NCBI GenBank assembly: GCA_001673575.1
Contig: LZME01000062.1
Coordinates: 1-64,000, forward strand
Direction: 5' to 3'
Length of the DNA stretch: 64,000 nt
From: Mycolicibacter heraklionensis
GTDB lineage: Bacteria > Actinomycetota > Actinomycetes > Mycobacteriales > Mycobacteriaceae
Notes under the pieces: model-generated
Seen by the model: the letters and a program-made list of their open reading frames with translations, nothing else
Database searches by the model: none
Told to the model about the DNA's origin: nothing
Shown: positions 62,964 through 64,000 of the stretch, one piece after another
Numbering within the stretch: the stretch's first letter is position 1
Layout: the number at the start of each line of letters is the position of its first letter
Made by a program: the position numbers and the translations under genes

Positions 62964-63769
62964 TCACGGCGCTGCCAGGTTCCGCCGCGGTGGACCACCA
63001 GCTGTGCGGCCTCGTCACGCAGACCGCGTAACTCTTCCGCCGAGTACGCGCTGGCGGCGTCGTTCAAATCGGCCAGCATGCACGCCAGCGCCCATTGCAG
63101 GGGAATCAGCCCCAGCCGGCCGGTGTCCTGCAGTGCGGCTTCCGCCACGACGCGCGCTCGACCGAGATTCCCCGCACAGCACAGCGCACCGGCCAGCACC
63201 ACCTGACTTTTCACCCGATGTCGCACCATGCCGTCGCTGACGAGCTCGCACGCCTGCTCGGCATGACGCACCGCGGTGGCTCCGTCGCCGGTGACCATCG
63301 CCAATTCTGCGGTCACCCAATGCCGGCGGACCACCAGGCGCGGCGGTGCGGCGGCCGGCTCCGGTTCGGCTCGGGCCAGCAGTGCCGCCGACGCCGCGAA
63401 ACGCCCGACTCCCAGGGCGTCGGCGGCCAGCCCGACCAGCGCATCGGCGCGGGCCTGCGAGTCGACGTCGCGGTCGTTGAGCGCCAGCGCCAGCGCCCGG
63501 CCGTCGAAACCGCGGGCCAGATCGTGCCCGCCGAGTTGGCGCAGGAACGAGCCCCGGGTGCTGTATGCCAGGGAGGCCAGCGGTCCGGCCGGCACCTCGC
63601 GCACCAACGCCGCCAAATCGGCGACGGCGCTGGCGTAGCGCCCCTGCCCCCCAGCCGCGACGGCACGCAGCCACCGCTGCCGGGGATTGGTCGCCTTGGG
63701 CAGGGGCCAGCGGCCGGGTTCGTCGCCGAACGCCGCGGCCACCAGGACGGCATGTGGGTCGTCGATCAT
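62954..63769 (-). CDS. Hypothetical helical-repeat protein (Rv3415c-like)
   Basis: A 271-residue Ala-rich protein with TPR-like helix pairs (WLRAVAAGGQGRYASAVADLAALVREV; ADALVGLAADALGVGRFAASAALLARAE; VVLAGALCCAGNLGRARVVAEAAL). No signal or catalytic motif. In M. tuberculosis the related gene is separated from the DUF5319 gene by sigD and its anti-sigma gene, both absent here. Function unknown. Confidence 0.8.
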   Translation of the reverse strand: MIDDPHAVLVAAAFGDEPGRWPLPKATNPRQRWLRAVAAGGQGRYASAVADLAALVREVPAGPLASLAYSTRGSFLRQLGGHDLARGFDGRALALALNDRDVDSQARADALVGLAADALGVGRFAASAALLARAEPEPAAAPPRLVVRRHWVTAELAMVTGDGATAVRHAEQACELVSDGMVRHRVKSQVVLAGALCCAGNLGRARVVAEAALQDTGRLGLIPLQWALACMLADLNDAASAYSAEELRGLRDEAAQLVVHRGGTWQRRDQR

Positions 63770-64000
63770 CGCTGGGCGACGTTACGCGGTACCGCCTTCG
63801 CATAACCACTCCACAGAATGCGGAATAACATCCACTCTCACGGAAACTCCACCCGTTTAGGCCAGCCTTTCTTAACCATCGCGTTGGTTTTACTTCAGAT
63901 CGTTTAGTTACCGTCCCCTCGGCGCCGGAAGACAGCCGGCGCTGTTTTACGCGCACCACCCGAGATACCGCTCGACAAGCCGCATCCCAAAGATCCGGCC
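63770..64000. promoter_or_regulatory. Upstream region at the right edge with operator-like palindromes
   Basis: No gene start is visible. TTAGGCCAGCCTTTCTTAA (63857-63875) agrees with the IdeR iron-box consensus at 13 of 19 positions, which is weak. AACCATCGCGTTGGTT (63874-63889) is a near-palindrome. If synteny holds the next gene would be whiB3, whose upstream region is long in mycobacteria, but it is outside the window. Confidence 0.3.

Overview
The window is high-GC chromosomal DNA from a mycobacterium. It carries PPE and PE-PPE proteins, five mycolic-acid SAM methyltransferases, a KasB-type ketosynthase, MmpS/MmpL, the MfpA/MfpB conservon, an ImuA'-ImuB-DnaE2 mutasome with mycobacterial LexA boxes, and ChoD. 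Gene order from metC to the right edge follows, with gaps and insertions, the M. tuberculosis order from about Rv3339c to Rv3415c as I remember it. Local differences point to a non-tuberculous species, which I cannot name from sequence alone. No tRNA, rRNA, insertion sequence, prophage or CRISPR array was seen.

Layout. Positions 1-4.3 kb hold two cobalamin-riboswitch/PPE modules on the minus strand, flanking a divergent MocR-type regulator and flavin oxidoreductase pair. Positions 4.3-10.2 kb hold a monomeric isocitrate dehydrogenase divergent from a methionine operon (metC-metX-methyltransferase). The methionine leader has a SAM-IV riboswitch followed by a Cys-Cys-Cys leader peptide. Positions 10.3-18.7 kb hold the mycolate-modification region: five cyclopropane-synthase/methyltransferase paralogues, a KasB-like synthase inside the operon, a PE-PPE hydrolase and a DUF732 protein. 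Positions 18.7-30.5 kb hold folD and DUF3017, an old-yellow-enzyme homologue, an FHA-ABC transporter (Rv1747 type), a DUF559-like protein, and the five-gene sensor kinase/roadblock/DUF742/GTPase/MfpA conservon.

Positions 30.8-33.1 kb hold trmL and then a compact three-gene operon (DUF1326, a Met/His-rich anchored protein, DUF2231) behind a palindrome resembling a CsoR/RicR copper operator. This operon is the best candidate here for an undescribed system. Positions 33.1-45.1 kb hold a nitroreductase, a 56-bp tandem repeat, dnaE2 with a LexA box, mmpS-mmpL, a universal stress protein, otsB2, htdY, lpqD and a TMEM175-type channel. Positions 45.1-54.6 kb hold acrA1, an iunH gene broken by an in-frame TGA, imuB-imuA' with a LexA box, DUF2236 with TetR, a PhyH-type dioxygenase and guaA. 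Positions 54.7-64 kb hold a beta-phosphoglucomutase/GH65 pair, choD, guaB3, guaB2, DUF5319 and a helical hypothetical gene. The sigD/rsdA pair expected next to DUF5319 is absent.

Functional themes are B12- and SAM/cysteine-responsive RNA control, cell-envelope lipid remodelling, SOS mutagenesis, guanine nucleotide synthesis, trehalose metabolism and probable copper handling.
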